64,000 nt of DNA from Chondrus crispus (GCF_000350225.1 NW_005179203.1:1-64000); one strand, 5' to 3'; shown: positions 1 through 12,000, counted from the first letter of the stretch. The notes: a model not told the origin generated them from the letters alone. Made by a program: numbers and translations.

Positions 1-311
1 GTCAGGGGACGGGGTTGTCGGGTTGATGGTTCAGGTGATCGAATGTGCTGAGGTCGAAGACGAGTAGCGTCTTCGACCTGGCTTTATAGTCCTATTGACT
101 CTACAACAAAAGTAGGCGCACTACCATAAAAGGGAGGTTGCGCCATCCACGATATGTCTAAACGGTTACACCCTAAAACATGTAGAATTGTAAGTGGCAC
201 GTCCTTAAGGGACTCTATCATTGATAGCTAATTGTAGCCTACAAATCCCTGAATTGATATTGATAATATAGAAGTGTGATATCTACTGTAGTCTAGTCAA
301 TAAGTCTAACA
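1..311 (-). repeat. 3' LTR (partial) of the left Copia element
   Basis: Read on the minus strand, a purine run TTTGGGGAG (320-312) is followed at 311 by TGTTAGACTTATTG, the usual polypurine tract then TG start of a 3' LTR. The LTR continues to the window edge, so its end is not visible. It contains a strong hairpin at 52-78. Confidence 0.55.
52..78. repeat. Perfect 11-bp hairpin inside the Copia LTR
   Basis: GGTCGAAGACG, a five-base loop AGTAG, then CGTCTTCGACC. The arms match without error. In an LTR such a stem could mark the R/U5 region or a 3'-end signal; that role is inference. Confidence 0.7.
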
Positions 312-346
312 CTCCCCAAACTTTTTTCGTGACATTTGTCATGTGT

Positions 347-1900
347 TCACGAATTGCAATTGATCCACTGTTCGATAGGATGTGTAAGAATTGACCGTTG
401 TATCATTTCGATCAGTATATCACTTTTCTTGACCTTGGTCAAAGAATCTGCGGGGTTGTGTTCGGAGCGAATGAAGCCTATGGCGTGCAGTTCGTGTCTC
501 TGGTATGCATCCTTGACAACTTTAACATCGATCATTAGTCGCCTTTCGGATGTTATCTTTGCTTTAGTGATAACATCAAACAGGCATAGACTATCCGTAA
601 GCATATCGATCGGAATGTCGAGCGATGTCATGGTGTGAAGATCGTTTTTCATTGCGAAGGCCATATCGAAAGCGTCAGCAAAGGCCATTGTTTCGCTTCC
701 TAGGACAGATCTGGAAACGCGTTTGGATTTGTGCGACGACCAGAACAATGGTTGGCAATTATCATTTGCATCAGCAAGGAAAATGATATATCCTAACTGA
801 GAAGATCCGTCAAGGTTGTTTCCGTATGATGCATCGGAATAGACTTGTAACCGAAGACTTTTGTGGTCCAATTTAGGAAATTTGAGGACCTGATCTGTAC
901 TGGCAAGGAGATGTTTTACCACAGAATTAAGTCCCTTACAGTACTTCGTGGGGTCCGAGTTGACGATTTTTTCAGTAACCTGAGCTGCCTGTGCAATAGA
1001 GCATGTAGTATCCGGACGGGACTGAGTGGCCCAAGAGAGTTGGGCACGAAGTGAGCGAAAGTCTTGAGAGAAGCTTCCTTACTGATATTCTTAATCTTGG
1101 AGATATAGTGCTTCTGATGTACTTAGAATCCGCTAGGTGTGGATTCAATCTTAATGCCTGCAAATTGGACCTTGTCGTAGTCCCTCGGCCAACATTTGAA
1201 TTTCCTTTCGACACACTTGGCCTGTTGACAAAACTCTTCAGTGCCGGCTTGTAGACAGTCATCATCATAAGTAGCACATAGCCCAGTCAGCCTCTCCAAT
1301 TCGTTTGAAGAAGAAGGCGGCATCGGTTACACTGGCCTTCATCCCAAGTTCCTTCTCTAGATGATGCTTTAACGTTCTACCCCAGTAGTCACCACTATCG
1401 GCTAGTCCATACAACGGCTTGAGTAGTTTCAAGAGTTGATTAGAATCCAAGTCGAACTCAGATGATGGTTTAACATAGACATCACGGGAGAGCCCTTCCG
1501 TACTCTGCAAATATGCCTGTGTGACATCTGTTGAGAAGAGTCTAAAGTCAAAAAGAGCAGCAAGACCGACAAGTAGTTTTACGCTGAACTGTCGTGCCGT
1601 TGAGGTGTCGTGAACGAATGACCGTTTCATCTTGTCCTTGTGGCCTTGTACAACCTATCGGGCTTTCCATACTTCCTTGTTTGTTCCAGAGTCTTTAATG
1701 GCAAGAACGAATCGTCCATTTAAGATGTTTGCGTTGTCTGGGACTTCATCGCGAAGCAATACCTTCCAAGTACCTCTTTCGATCAGTCCTTCTATTTCCT
1801 TTCGTTTAGCATTATCAAATTGTTGTGCACGAGGATCATTGGGATGTATAACTTCAGTAAGAAGGACGTTATTGGGTGGATTTGAGGCTTTGCCACTACG
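347..1900 (-). pseudogene. Copia reverse transcriptase and RNase H region (fossil)
   Basis: The RT part shows STDVTQAYLQS and LLKPLYGLADSGDYW, standard Copia RT blocks. The RNase H part shows LQVYSDASYGNN near its start and HNPADSLTK near its end, with the Copia pattern of D, E and a terminal ADxLTK-like box. This is the downstream half of pol. It carries breaks and is treated as a fossil. Confidence 0.8.
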
Positions 1901-3169
1901 GAATAGAGCAGTTTGCTGGTGGAGAATAGACTCGGGGGAAGCGTAGTATGGCTTGATTTGATAAGCGTTGAACGTTTGTCGATAAGTTCCTTCGCTGTTC
2001 TGAACAGTTATCATTCGTCCGTGAACATTGCAAACAAGGAATGGACCAACCCATTGCGTCTCTTGCTCAGAGAAGACTAGAATCTTGTCTCCAAGATTAT
2101 ACACACGATCGGAGGCTGGAGGGATGTTCCGATTCAGAGCAGCTAGTACACGTCGTTCTGCGGTGATTGCGTTCATTTCCATCTGCGCTGTTGAAAGAAT
2201 TTGCATTCTTTCACGCTGCGAAGGTATTTCCGTACTTATGATTCGGAAGCACGGAACAATTCCGAAGACTAATAGAGAAGGGACTAGACCGTTCTCTCCG
2301 ATTGTGTCGTTCATTGCCTTGACTGCAATTTTCAGAAGAATGAACGGAGAGGCGTCCGGGAAGTCCGCTCGTACTTTTCTATAAATCCTTCGCAGCGGTC
2401 CGTGAAGACCTTCTCCAATACCTAACGACGAGTGGGCTTTTACACCAGATATGCGAAGTTGAATTCCAGCTTGTGCAGTTATCTCGCGCCATCGATCAGA
2501 TGTGAATGCGGATCCTTGGTCAACGCGAAGTCTATTTGGAAGGCCAGTATACGAGGTACACCAGGCTTCGACGAAGGCTAGCCAAATACCTTCAACGCTT
2601 TGGCCATAAGTGGCGCCATGAGCGTCTAGAAAGATGGCTGACGAGAATCTAGTGGCTGTGTCGATGACGTGAAGTACTGCTTTTCCATCTAGAAACATCA
2701 AGTCAATGGACAATTCGTCACCGAACTTTAAATCCTGTTCATTGGGTAGCGATACTTTAAAACGCACAGAAGTGTGGCCAAGGCGTTGACATGTGTCACA
2801 AGAAGCTTGCAGAGACTCGAGAAACTGCTTTGTGGCCTCATCAGCTTCAAAAGGGCGGGCCAAGCGAAGCAGATTTATGAGTTTCTCTGATGTGGGATGG
2901 GAAAAACCGCGATGAAGCTTGATCAGTTCGGCTTTGGTGAAGTGCGTTTTGGAGAAGTGATCCCACTCCAGATAGATGTGACCCAGCTTGCGCCGAAGCG
3001 GTATGTCAAGACCAAGCTTAGGCGATCGGAGCATGTTGTTGACGCTATCAATGAACATATGGTACTTGTCCGAGAGGTCAAGTCCAATAAGAAAGGGGAC
3101 ACTGGCCTTGACAATGTCAACCTGTTCGCGAATTAAGTAACCATCAGGAATGGAAATGGATATGTTCAT
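1900..3169 (-). pseudogene. Copia integrase region (fossil)
   Basis: A zinc-binding HHCC segment (LHRGFSHPTSEKL, later CDTCQRLGH) precedes a DDE core: DELSIDLMFLD, then VDQGSAFTS, then a helix ending GEGLHGPLRRI. The catalytic third acidic position sits in GIGEGLH. A C-terminal GPFLVCNVHG stretch resembles the GKGY/SH3-like end of integrases. The protease-like part lies just upstream at about 3100-3600. Confidence 0.8.
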
Positions 3170-3671
3170 GGTTCCAAGTGAAGCTTGGGAGTCATTACCG
3201 AACCTGAAGTGTATCGGGCTCGGCTTGGGCTTGAATTTGGTGCCAGTGAATCGACAATAGGCTTTGGCTTGAGCGAGGCCAACGACAGTTCGCTGGGCAC
3301 CAGTGTCAAGACAAGCTCCATCCCACTTGGGTGCGTGGTTGGTCGTCCTAGCTCGTGCAGGACTATGGTCCCGGATGGTGTGGTAGATTTTGAATTTACA
3401 ACGCTTCTTTCCGCAGACAGTCTCAAAGGAATTTGTTTTACTTTGTGGGTGTTGACAGCTGCTACTTAAAAATCCATTGGATCCAGGCTATCTACAGTGT
3501 CCCACAGTACTTCTTCCTCTTTGATTGGCGTGTGAGCGACTTGATGATGAGCAACAGCCTGATCGGCGAAGTCATCATCATCGTTGAGGGTGACATTGGT
3601 GAGAATGACTTCACCGGGGTCATGTTGTGCCTGGTCGTCCGTGAAGGCAGTGAAGTCGATCTCATACGCAC

Positions 3672-4778
3672 CTAAGGCATGTTCTGCTTGCTCGCAGAGC
3701 TCGTATAGGATTCGCTTGGCTGGTCTGGTCTGTAACATATGGCTGACATTCTTTCTGAGAGCCATAGGCTTAGGACAGTCCCTAATGAGGTGATATTTGC
3801 TTCCACAATGTGGCAAGCACGTATATTACCGAAGCGATCCGGACCATTCTGGGTCGGGGCGGGGTTGTGAGAGAAACGTTGGGGAGGATATGGGGTTCTT
3901 GGATTTGAAGAAGCGGAACCAGGGCGGCGGGGGATGCCATACGTGTTCTGATGTTGAAAGTGAATACCAGGGATGGAAGGCAAGGGCTGGGTACGGGAAA
4001 TGTCATGCTGATCACGGCGGCGTCCTTCTTTCTGCTTCTGCTCTTGTAGCCAAGCGGAATCAAGGGCAGCATAGAGCTGTTGAAATGGCCAGGGGGGTAT
4101 GGCAGCCAAACTTTGTGTTAATACACTCTTAGTCCACTCGACTCCAATCACAACATCGTGCGGATACTCCGTTTTGTCTTGTTCCGATTGGTGCGTGGGA
4201 GGACCTTGTGGGGTGTACTTTGTGATTGTTTCACGAAGTTCTTCCAATGCTTCTGACACAGGGATTCTTTTCGTCTCCAAAATTCGGGAAAGTCGGAGAT
4301 TTCGGAGGAGTCTACGAACTCTATTTTGTCGTGTCAGGCTATTTAACTCGTTAACCATGAGTAAAGTAGCAGAATTGAAGTCTTGGGCATGTTGGATGAC
4401 GTGAGAGCGATAATATCTTTTCGCTTCACCATCAAAAACGTTGTGGAAGAATCGGAGCATTTGCTCGTCACTTAAGTGGAAATCTTCACCACAATCGCGA
4501 TAGTTGTTGATTGCGTCATAAATATCTTCTCCGATTTTTCCAGTGTACCGGTCCTTCTTTTTGAATCTTGACGAAATATTGTGAGCAATCTTGGAGTTCG
4601 GGGCTTCAACTGTCGGCAGAAACGATTGATGGCTTCCCTGTGTCGACCCGGAGGCGGAACTGGTGAGACCTTGATTGGTGAGGATACGGTCAGTGTCATC
4701 GACATATAGCATGTTTACCAGGCCGTGAGAAATACGGTTGGTGGTAGGGTGCGGTGTGTATGACAATCCTTTGACCAC
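3672..4778 (-). pseudogene. Copia gag-like region with zinc-knuckle remnant (fossil)
   Basis: A 368-codon open frame begins about 50 bp below the presumed primer-binding area. It contains a helical core (KIGEDIYDAINNYRDC, then RFFHNVFDGEAKRYYRSH) typical of retroelement capsids, followed by a Pro/Arg-rich stretch and a CCHC-like remnant near 3770-3830 ending HLIRDCPKP. That is the usual gag layout. A weak half-tRNA primer-like word (TGTTATGAGGCGC on the minus strand) lies at about 4813-4825. Confidence 0.65.
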
Positions 4779-4826
4779 AAGGTAATCACGGATAAGTCGA
4801 TATAAAACAGTAGCGCCTCATAACAT

Positions 4827-5853
4827 TTCCCTTGCGTATAGAATTTCGGGGGGAAGGTCAGCACGAAGGTTACTACAGCAAACATTGGGGTCAGGTTGGG
4901 GGTCCGCCATTACATGCAGGGCTATTGTAGCCTTAACATCGCATTGGATCATGGATCGGGGTTCAATGCGGGAGACTTAGTCAAGTTACCGTACGAAAAC
5001 GGATGCCGTTTCTCCTTGTCAGGGCATTCTTCTGAGTCCTCTGTGTTCATCCTGAGCAAAACGCTTCCTACAACAAACTTTCCCATCGTTTTTGTGTACC
5101 CTTTTTGAGCGGCGCAAGCAGTCATCTCCTACGAAAGCGTCGTACACGTCAAATCAGTCGACCGGCAGTGTGTACATGTCTATGCACGTCGTTACCGTTT
5201 CTCCTACGATCCCCGCTGTGGGGGGAGGGTTGAAGAGTGTCTCCCACTTCCCGAGCAATATCAACAGAGATTACACATATACGCTTGAGCGAACGAGGTG
5301 CGATCGGACAATTTCTTCGTCAAAAATGCCCGTCGGGTTATCAGGTAGCGTGCCCTTGGCGAATTCACAGATTCTCTCTGAGTAGGAGGGATTCTCCTCG
5401 CCAAAGAGAAACTAAAATGATACGAGTTCCGACACATCCGTTATAGTCAAGGACATGAACGACCAACCGCCCAGAAATTGAGCGCACGTCCGTGCTTGCG
5501 CGTCTCATTCGATACGATTTGTGCTCCTCCATTTATCCCGTTTCATCTCCTTGATCCTCAAGGATCGTTGATGACGTTTCACGTCTGTGACTAACATCCT
5601 GACGACCAGTTCAACAGAAGCGATAAACATTATTGACGGGACCCCGGCCTCGTTCGGGGTCATAAATAGTTCCTACGACCAATGGTGACCCGTCCGAAGC
5701 TCTGTCGCTGGCAGCGAGCTGTCTGGCAGTTTTTGTTTCCCTGCTTGGGCTCTTAGACATGTTCGTAAGTGAGCCTTTCGTGGGGCTTCTATAAACCCTT
5801 TGGCTCGTCGGGGTAGGGTCACTCCTCACTAAAAGAAATGTACATTGATCAGG
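4827..5853. other. Unassigned spacer between Copia and chromovirus
   Basis: I see no convincing coding frame, RNA gene or repeat here. The Copia 5' LTR should lie here, but no copy of the 1-311 sequence was found by eye. Confidence 0.5.
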
Positions 5854-6945
5854 TGTAGTGCAATGTGCCTGTCAGGCCGGAACCAGGGTCCAACGGTGCA
5901 GCGACAACACAACCAGCAAACAAAAAGAGTTGCCGACTGCACAGCCCTACGTAGTGTCCGATTCTCCCTTTCCCTTTAAGTGGGTTTGCGGCCCACAGTA
6001 GCTCAAGTCCCTGATAGGGGGGGGGCAAAAGGAAGATGCCTGCCCCGGGACGAATGGTGGTAGAGTCTTGTACAGGCAGCTGCTCGGCGAGTTCGGGGCG
6101 GTGATTAGGAAGCCGGGCCCGATGGGTCGTAAAGCCAATGCTCGCGGAGCGCCTGTTACACCTTATACCGTTGATAAGGTCTTCGACGGGGGCGTCGCAA
6201 CGCAGCCCAACGGGAATTAGCAAACACGTAGCAGCGCTACACCTCCGTACTGCCCGATGGCAAAGTACCGACACCGGAACGGTCGCAACCTGTATCCGAT
6301 GGAACCAACATTGTCCTGTATACACAACAGGACCTTCGAGGGAAACGTCGTTGCAACAGCCTCCGTCGGTGAACGTAAACAAGTAGCGGCGCTACACCCC
6401 CGTGTCGCCCGATGGCCAAGACACCTACACCGGTCCGGTCGCAACCAAAGCCGATGGCACCAACAACATACAAAAGAACCAACACAAGATCCCGATGACT
6501 CCAGTCGTGACAATGCGGATCGCAATCAGGCACTGTGGAACCAACATAAGATAAGGGAATAGAAATAGAGATACAAATAGAAAAGGATAGGTGAAATAAA
6601 GGAAAAGGAAAGGGAACCCCCGAGCGCAAAGGATAACGTGATCTGTGGTAAAAGGGAGCGTCTTGGGAAAGACGGACTTCGACCAAGGCGATATTCAACT
6701 CTGGCAACTCGGGTTGTCTTTATTGACTTGGTCGGACAAAGGGCTAAGTTATATAGAGCCCCGCCGGGGCGAGTACAGTAGCTCCCGCCTCTAGATTCTA
6801 GATCTAATTAGTAAATAAATTAAATAATTAAAATAATCGTGCGCTTCGTCGCACACGTGTGTACCCCAAACCCGGACTACAGTATCCAATCTTTTTCCTT
6901 ATTCACATCTTTTCAACCCCCTTTTTAGGTGCGTATTGCACTACA
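5854..6945 (-). repeat. Chromovirus 3' LTR (copy A, divergent)
   Basis: Ends are the inverted pair TGTAGTGCAAT...ATTGCACTACA. It aligns along its whole length with 20213-21246 and with the solo LTR at 39799-40860, but at visibly lower identity (by eye roughly three quarters). It contains a TATATAG box near 6752 and two GTAGC-x3-GCTAC palindromes (6228-6240, 6383-6395). Confidence 0.85.
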
Positions 6946-6960
6946 TATCCCCCTTCTGAG
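6946..6960 (-). promoter_or_regulatory. Polypurine tract of the chromovirus
   Basis: Directly next to LTR A the minus strand reads AGAAGGGGGATA then TGTAGTGC. A purine run touching the inner edge marks this LTR as the 3' one, so the element runs on the minus strand, in agreement with gag-pol. Bases beyond LTR B are host WD40 sequence instead. Confidence 0.65.
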
Positions 6961-7070
6961 CGCCCTTGCGCAACGCCCAGCCATCGTATAATCTCCTGCC
7001 GCTGCTGACCGTGTTTCCCAATCGTCAATCACTCTGCGCGGCGTTCTAGCAAGGGCCAGACGAAAATACC

Positions 7071-9002
7071 ATGCTTCCTTCTCCGTCGGAACACTCGGAC
7101 GATAGTGCCACCCGTAGACGTCCGGGTGTAGGCTTTCCTCGCAAGTCCGAAGTGCCCCGGGGTCTTCCTTCCATACCCCGTCTACCCCCTGTTACCAACC
7201 ATACCGAGCCGGGCTTCCATCCGGGCTACCATTCCTCTTGGGTAGCCCGCCGTCATCCTTCGCTCGAGGAGCTGCAGAACAAAACCATGCGCGATAACGC
7301 AGCCCTGTTTGCTTCTGCTCAATGGTTCTCCTCTGTGGGCGTTCGCGACCTTGACGGCATCAAAAATAGTTTTGCCGATGACGCCGGCATGTTGCCCGGT
7401 AACCTCCCTTTGCAGGCCGTTCACACCTTTGATTGGCGCGCCCGCATCGCTATACCCACCTTCATCCTACGCCACTCCTCCCCGCGCGGTCGCTCTTCCT
7501 TATCCCTGCGCTTTATAGACGCTGTGCTCACTCGGATCGAGATTCCTATGGCCGACGCCCTCATACCTTCATGTTACCACTGCGACACTTGGCAATGTCG
7601 TACCGAGGGGGAACGACTCTACCTCGAAAACCTCATCGACTGCACCTTCGGTGACCCCGTGTGCGAGGCGGACCGACTGTGGCGCAACCGACGCACCGTT
7701 ACGACCGACGCCATGTTTTGGACCCAAACCATTCTTCCCACAAACTTTCGCTATACGAAGCGCGGAGGTATTTTCTTTTTCCAAAATACTGTACGCTTTG
7801 AACGTCGGGTCCGATCCGAAACTGGGTACTTCGTGGCGTACCAGATGATTGAGGCCCGTGAAATTTCCAGACAGCACTACACCAATCGATACCAACGAAC
7901 CCCTTCCTGGTGGAGTCAATACGAGGTATGTCACGGTTTCTGGCCTGAGTTAGGACCCATACTGACATATTACGGCAGTCATTTGCGCGATCCGCAGCAC
8001 GGGCTGTGGACTGTGTTTCTCACGGAGTGGTGCGTGAAAGTCGCCGCCACCCTCCTGTGGGAAGTTTTCGACTGTTGGCGCCTGTGGCACCTCCCTTCGA
8101 AACTCCGCGAACAGATGCGTCTCCTCGATTTTTCTGTCCCCCTTGGCGGGTCCGATGTGGACCGTGAAGTGCACGCCCTCCTCGACATGATCGAGACCGT
8201 AGCGTGGGATTGCGTTCCTCCACAAAATTCGTCTCGGTCCTTTTCACGCCAGCGACCGTCTTTTTCCCCTGGTAGAAATCATCCAGCTGCCGGCAACTTC
8301 GTGTGGATCAACCCCTGGTCCTCCTCCCTCTGTTCTGCCTGGGAGGCCCAGATGAGCCGCCGTTTCGGAAATCAACCACCAATCCCCAACGCAGTCACTT
8401 TTGTGAACGCGGATCCTCAAGAGCCTGAGATGTGCTCTCGACTTTCGGCCCCTAGTTCCCCTCTCCCTGCACCGGTCCGTCCCTCCGCGTCTGGGGCCCC
8501 TGTGTGCGTCGTACTTCCTCCCACGAGCTCGGCGGAAACCTTGTCGCTTCGAGTCGTGTCTTCCTCCGACGTGAATCCAACCTCACTTCCTGCTTCCCCT
8601 TCACGCGAGGGACAGCTCGTCACACCCACCCCAACCTTGCCATTGCCGTCATGTACGGCACTCGTGGGCTTGACCCGCCCTCAGGCTCCTCCGCGCGTCG
8701 AGCTTCCTCCTGCGAGCTGCTCGACGGGAACCATTTCAATCCGGGGAGCACCACCGTCGGCCGGGGATCCGACCCCACGTCCGGCTTCCCCTTCACCTGA
8801 GGGTCCGCTCCTCGCCCCTACCTCGGTCCCTCCATCACACACAATTCCCCAAGAAAATATCTCTGCTACCGCCGTTTACCATCGCCTTCTCATGGCTCAT
8901 GGTGTGGACGGAGAAGCTCTCCAGTGGGCGTCCCTAGACGACTTGCGAGTTCTAGCTCGGCTTGTCACCTCCCTTCCAAAGGGAAAATCCCTTGGGGCAT
9001 AG
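7071..9002 (+). CDS. 643-residue antisense ORF inside the chromovirus, unknown function
   Basis: An unbroken frame opposite to gag-pol starts 125 bp from the inner edge of the 3' LTR. I do not recognise the family. Residues 1-60 are Pro/Arg/Ser-rich. Residues about 60-430 look globular and are rich in Trp, Phe and Tyr, with a CYHCDTWQC cluster at about 168-176 that could bind metal. Residues about 461-581 are Pro/Ser-rich and hold two imperfect repeats of about 55-60 residues sharing xLPPxSSxxTxSxR and PASPSxEGxLxxPT. Residues about 593-643 look helical (AVYHRLLMAHGVDGEALQW). No signal peptide or membrane segment is seen. Some giant plant Ty3/Gypsy elements such as Grande and Retand carry antisense frames at this place; whether this one is related is unknown. 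Confidence 0.6.
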   Translation: MLPSPSEHSDDSATRRRPGVGFPRKSEVPRGLPSIPRLPPVTNHTEPGFHPGYHSSWVARRHPSLEELQNKTMRDNAALFASAQWFSSVGVRDLDGIKNSFADDAGMLPGNLPLQAVHTFDWRARIAIPTFILRHSSPRGRSSLSLRFIDAVLTRIEIPMADALIPSCYHCDTWQCRTEGERLYLENLIDCTFGDPVCEADRLWRNRRTVTTDAMFWTQTILPTNFRYTKRGGIFFFQNTVRFERRVRSETGYFVAYQMIEAREISRQHYTNRYQRTPSWWSQYEVCHGFWPELGPILTYYGSHLRDPQHGLWTVFLTEWCVKVAATLLWEVFDCWRLWHLPSKLREQMRLLDFSVPLGGSDVDREVHALLDMIETVAWDCVPPQNSSRSFSRQRPSFSPGRNHPAAGNFVWINPWSSSLCSAWEAQMSRRFGNQPPIPNAVTFVNADPQEPEMCSRLSAPSSPLPAPVRPSASGAPVCVVLPPTSSAETLSLRVVSSSDVNPTSLPASPSREGQLVTPTPTLPLPSCTALVGLTRPQAPPRVELPPASCSTGTISIRGAPPSAGDPTPRPASPSPEGPLLAPTSVPPSHTIPQENISATAVYHRLLMAHGVDGEALQWASLDDLRVLARLVTSLPKGKSLGA

Positions 9003-12000
9003 TCTCGTTGAGACGGCGGCCACAGCACTTCCTTGCGTCTTGTCCTTCTTTTCCCATCCTGCCCGCATGATAGTCGACTAGCGACTTTATCGTACGACCT
9101 TTGGGCGATAAAAAGAACCCACCTGCGAATCCCCTGTTATTTCCAACTTCCTCCTTTTTTTGCGTACCGTCACTGCGGTCGTACCCCTCTTTTCACCAAC
9201 TTCCTCCTCTTTTGCATTTTCCTTCTCTTTATCCAACACGTACGTCATCCTTCTCCTCATTTTCCTTTTCCTCCTCTTTATCCATTTCATTTCCTCTTCG
9301 CCCCACTTTCCTCCTCTTGAGCTTGCCGACCTCACATGTCGATTTTCCTGTGAAAATCGACACCACAGGGGTACAGCGATCGCCCACCTTCCGATCGCCT
9401 AGTAGGGGAGTTCCTGCAGCTCCCCTTTCTTCTTGCACTCCCAATTCTCGGGGATGACCCCCGGAAAAAAATAAAAACAAAAGAGAAACAGAATGGACTG
9501 GTCTTCGAACGTGGCAGAGGTTCGATCCTCTTTGCGACGCACCCGTGTCTGTCATCCAGGGAAATGCATTGAGAAACATTGTCCTGTTCGGCTCGCTCTT
9601 ATATTTCCGTGAATTTCTGTGACGTCGTCGTCACCCTGCCCCTGTGTTGTCCTCGGGGGAAACAATACGTTGCCGAGATACTGCGGCTACGTCGGCCCTC
9701 GATCACTGTCGCGACAGCTCTGTAGCCGTCTTTTTCGACTCTCCCCTTTCTTCTCTTTCTCCTCTCCATAGACTGAGAGTCAGCCGTCTGGGTGGACACA
9801 AGTCAACATCGTGCGTACGAAGTTCCCCCTGTCTCTCTATCAGAACGCCAATTGACTTCCTTCCCTCAATGTCAGGAATCGCCAATACTCAAATGACCTT
9901 CACACGTAGATCCCGCTTCCTTAGAACTGCTCCGATTTTGTCGTGCGAGCCGCACCGCGGGCTCAGTCCTACCGAGTCGGAGTAGGGCGTAAGGGGTGAA
10001 CACGCCGACAAGTGTCCTATTTCGCCCTGAAGCAATGATCCAAATTCCTAGACGTTAGTCTAGGTGTAAGCAAGAAAAAAGGGGACTCGTTATTACACGT
10101 GTTCACTTTTTTTCTGTAAAGTACACGTGTTCACTTCTCCTTATGAGGGGAACGGGGTGTGAGGGGAACGGGGTGGTGCTGAACTTTTCTGTTCCTACAC
10201 GTTAGTCTAGGTGTAAGCAAGAAAAAAGGGGAGTCGTTATTACACATGTTCACTTTTTCCTGTAAAGTACACGTGCTCACTTCTCCTTATGAGGGGAACG
10301 GGGTATGAGGGGAACGGGGTGTCAGGGGAACGGGGTGGTGCTGAACTTTTCTGTAAAGTAGTAAATTACACGTGTTCACTTCTCTTTATAAGGGGAACGG
10401 GGTTCTGGGGTGAGCTTTCCTTCGCAAAGGTTCAATTTGAGAGGTTAATGACCCCCAATGACGCGCAGCAGGTCGTTCTCCAGTCATTCCCGCTCTTGCG
10501 GGCACTATTCTTCGGCTATCCCACAGATAATGAACCGGCGGGGTGCATTCTAATAGAATATTGCGAGTAGACGCGCCCGTATCGCGCTCCCAACGCGTAA
10601 CTGCGTTGTAGACCTTGATCCTCTATTACCCCCCTCGACATAGGTACCGGGATCCGTCAACTAACCATTTCTCGTCGGCCACCTCATGAGACGCCCGTCT
10701 TCGACGAGTTCTGCTGCTCCCGTTACAGGGTATCACTGAAGGTAACTCCCTCAATTTTGCTTCGTATGCTAGCACGCGTTACAGAACCCCGGCTGTCCGG
10801 TTTGCATCCCGAGGTTTACAATGTCGACTCACGTTGTCCACCCCATAAGTAGCCACCTCCGTTTTGCTCGCCGGCTCTCGATTTCTTGGTCTCTCTCGTG
10901 GCGCGAAGCTTCTTTTCCCCCTTTTTGAGTCCTCTCTCACTTTCACGAGGCCAGTGGGCGGTCGTTCGTATCGAGATCTCGATGCTCATGCCTCCTTCTG
11001 ATCGTGAGAAGCCTCCAACTTCCTTCACTCTCACTCCTCCTCTTGAGATTTGATTCCCGTTCTCTTGTTTCACCAGACACACTTGGTGTTGGTCCCCACA
11101 GGGTGCGGGCGCGTCGGGAAGGTCCTTCATACAGTGCGGCATAACGCCTCCCTACGTCTATGAGGTAACGAAGTTGCTCGTCCTCGTCCCCTCGGAGTGT
11201 TGTTTCCCCCTTTTGCGGTTCTCACCGCCCGGTCTCCGAGATCTATCGTATCGCACGACACCTGACTCAAACAGGATAAATTACTTTCCACCTTGGCCAC
11301 CACGCGAAACCTTTTCCTTCGACCTTGTCCGCGTCCTACGTCAGATTAACGTCCTACTTGTTTGCGTTGCATCAAATGAAACTTGATCGACGATCTCGGA
11401 CCCGTTTGGTGTGCAGTTTGTGTTCTTGAGAATAGCGTCGTGACCATAGCCCTCACTCGAAAAACGTACGAGGAAACGCGGAGCATTGCCTGTGAACAGT
11501 GTGCATCGAACATAGTCTTTCGTTATCTCCCGTTCTAACGTTAGTCGCCGTCATGTAGATCCTCAATTTCGCATGAACACGTCTCTTGTCCTTGTCAGGC
11601 CCAAATTCCTTATCCTTCTCGTCCGGTCCGTGAGCGACCTTGTAGTCTTGCTGGTCGGCGTCCGAGGAGAGTGGTCGCGTCTGCGACGTCGTAAAAATAG
11701 AATAGGGTAAAACAAGGCAAAACAGAAAGAAAAGGACGACAAGTACGTAACTTCTCCCTGATCAGCGAATCTCTGTCTTATTGGCGTGGTTCACGTCTGC
11801 TTCCTCGCCGACGGTTGCGCTGTGCGCCATTTCATGAAGGGAAAAGGGGGCGGCGTGTGTAACTAAGAAATGGGGCGAGGAACTCGCCCTCTTGTCGCTT
11901 CGGAATTTCGTTCTACTTCCTCCTTTCTTGGTCGTAGCTTACGGGCTGGTCGGCTTTCGTGGTGCGCAATCGCGTCCGGGATGCCGCAACAGAAAAGAGG

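Larger units (their letters stand above)
1..4826 (-). mobile_element. Old Ty1/Copia retrotransposon (GalEa/CoDi-like), left part off-window
   Basis: On the minus strand the order is gag (about 3672-4778), a protease-like stretch (about 3100-3600), integrase (about 1900-3169), reverse transcriptase (about 1265-1900) and RNase H (347-922). Integrase before RT is the Ty1/Copia order. The integrase core has an atypical style (LHVIDTATRFSSAIFL, then LRVDQGSAFTS), like the GalEa/CoDi branch known from red algae and marine animals; that branch call is inference. The element is broken in several places and looks old. I find no matching 5' LTR above 4826, so age from LTRs cannot be estimated. Confidence 0.8.

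Noticed and set aside
5854-9002. LTR A as the 5' LTR of a plus-strand element with 7071-9002 as gag
   Set aside because: LTR A and LTR B face the same way, and B is placed as 5' LTR of the minus-strand gag. The same sequence cannot be a 5' LTR in the opposite direction, and the run beside A is a polypurine tract.
10048-10405. CRISPR-like array
   Set aside because: Repeats are long, abut directly without unique spacers, and the DNA is eukaryotic.
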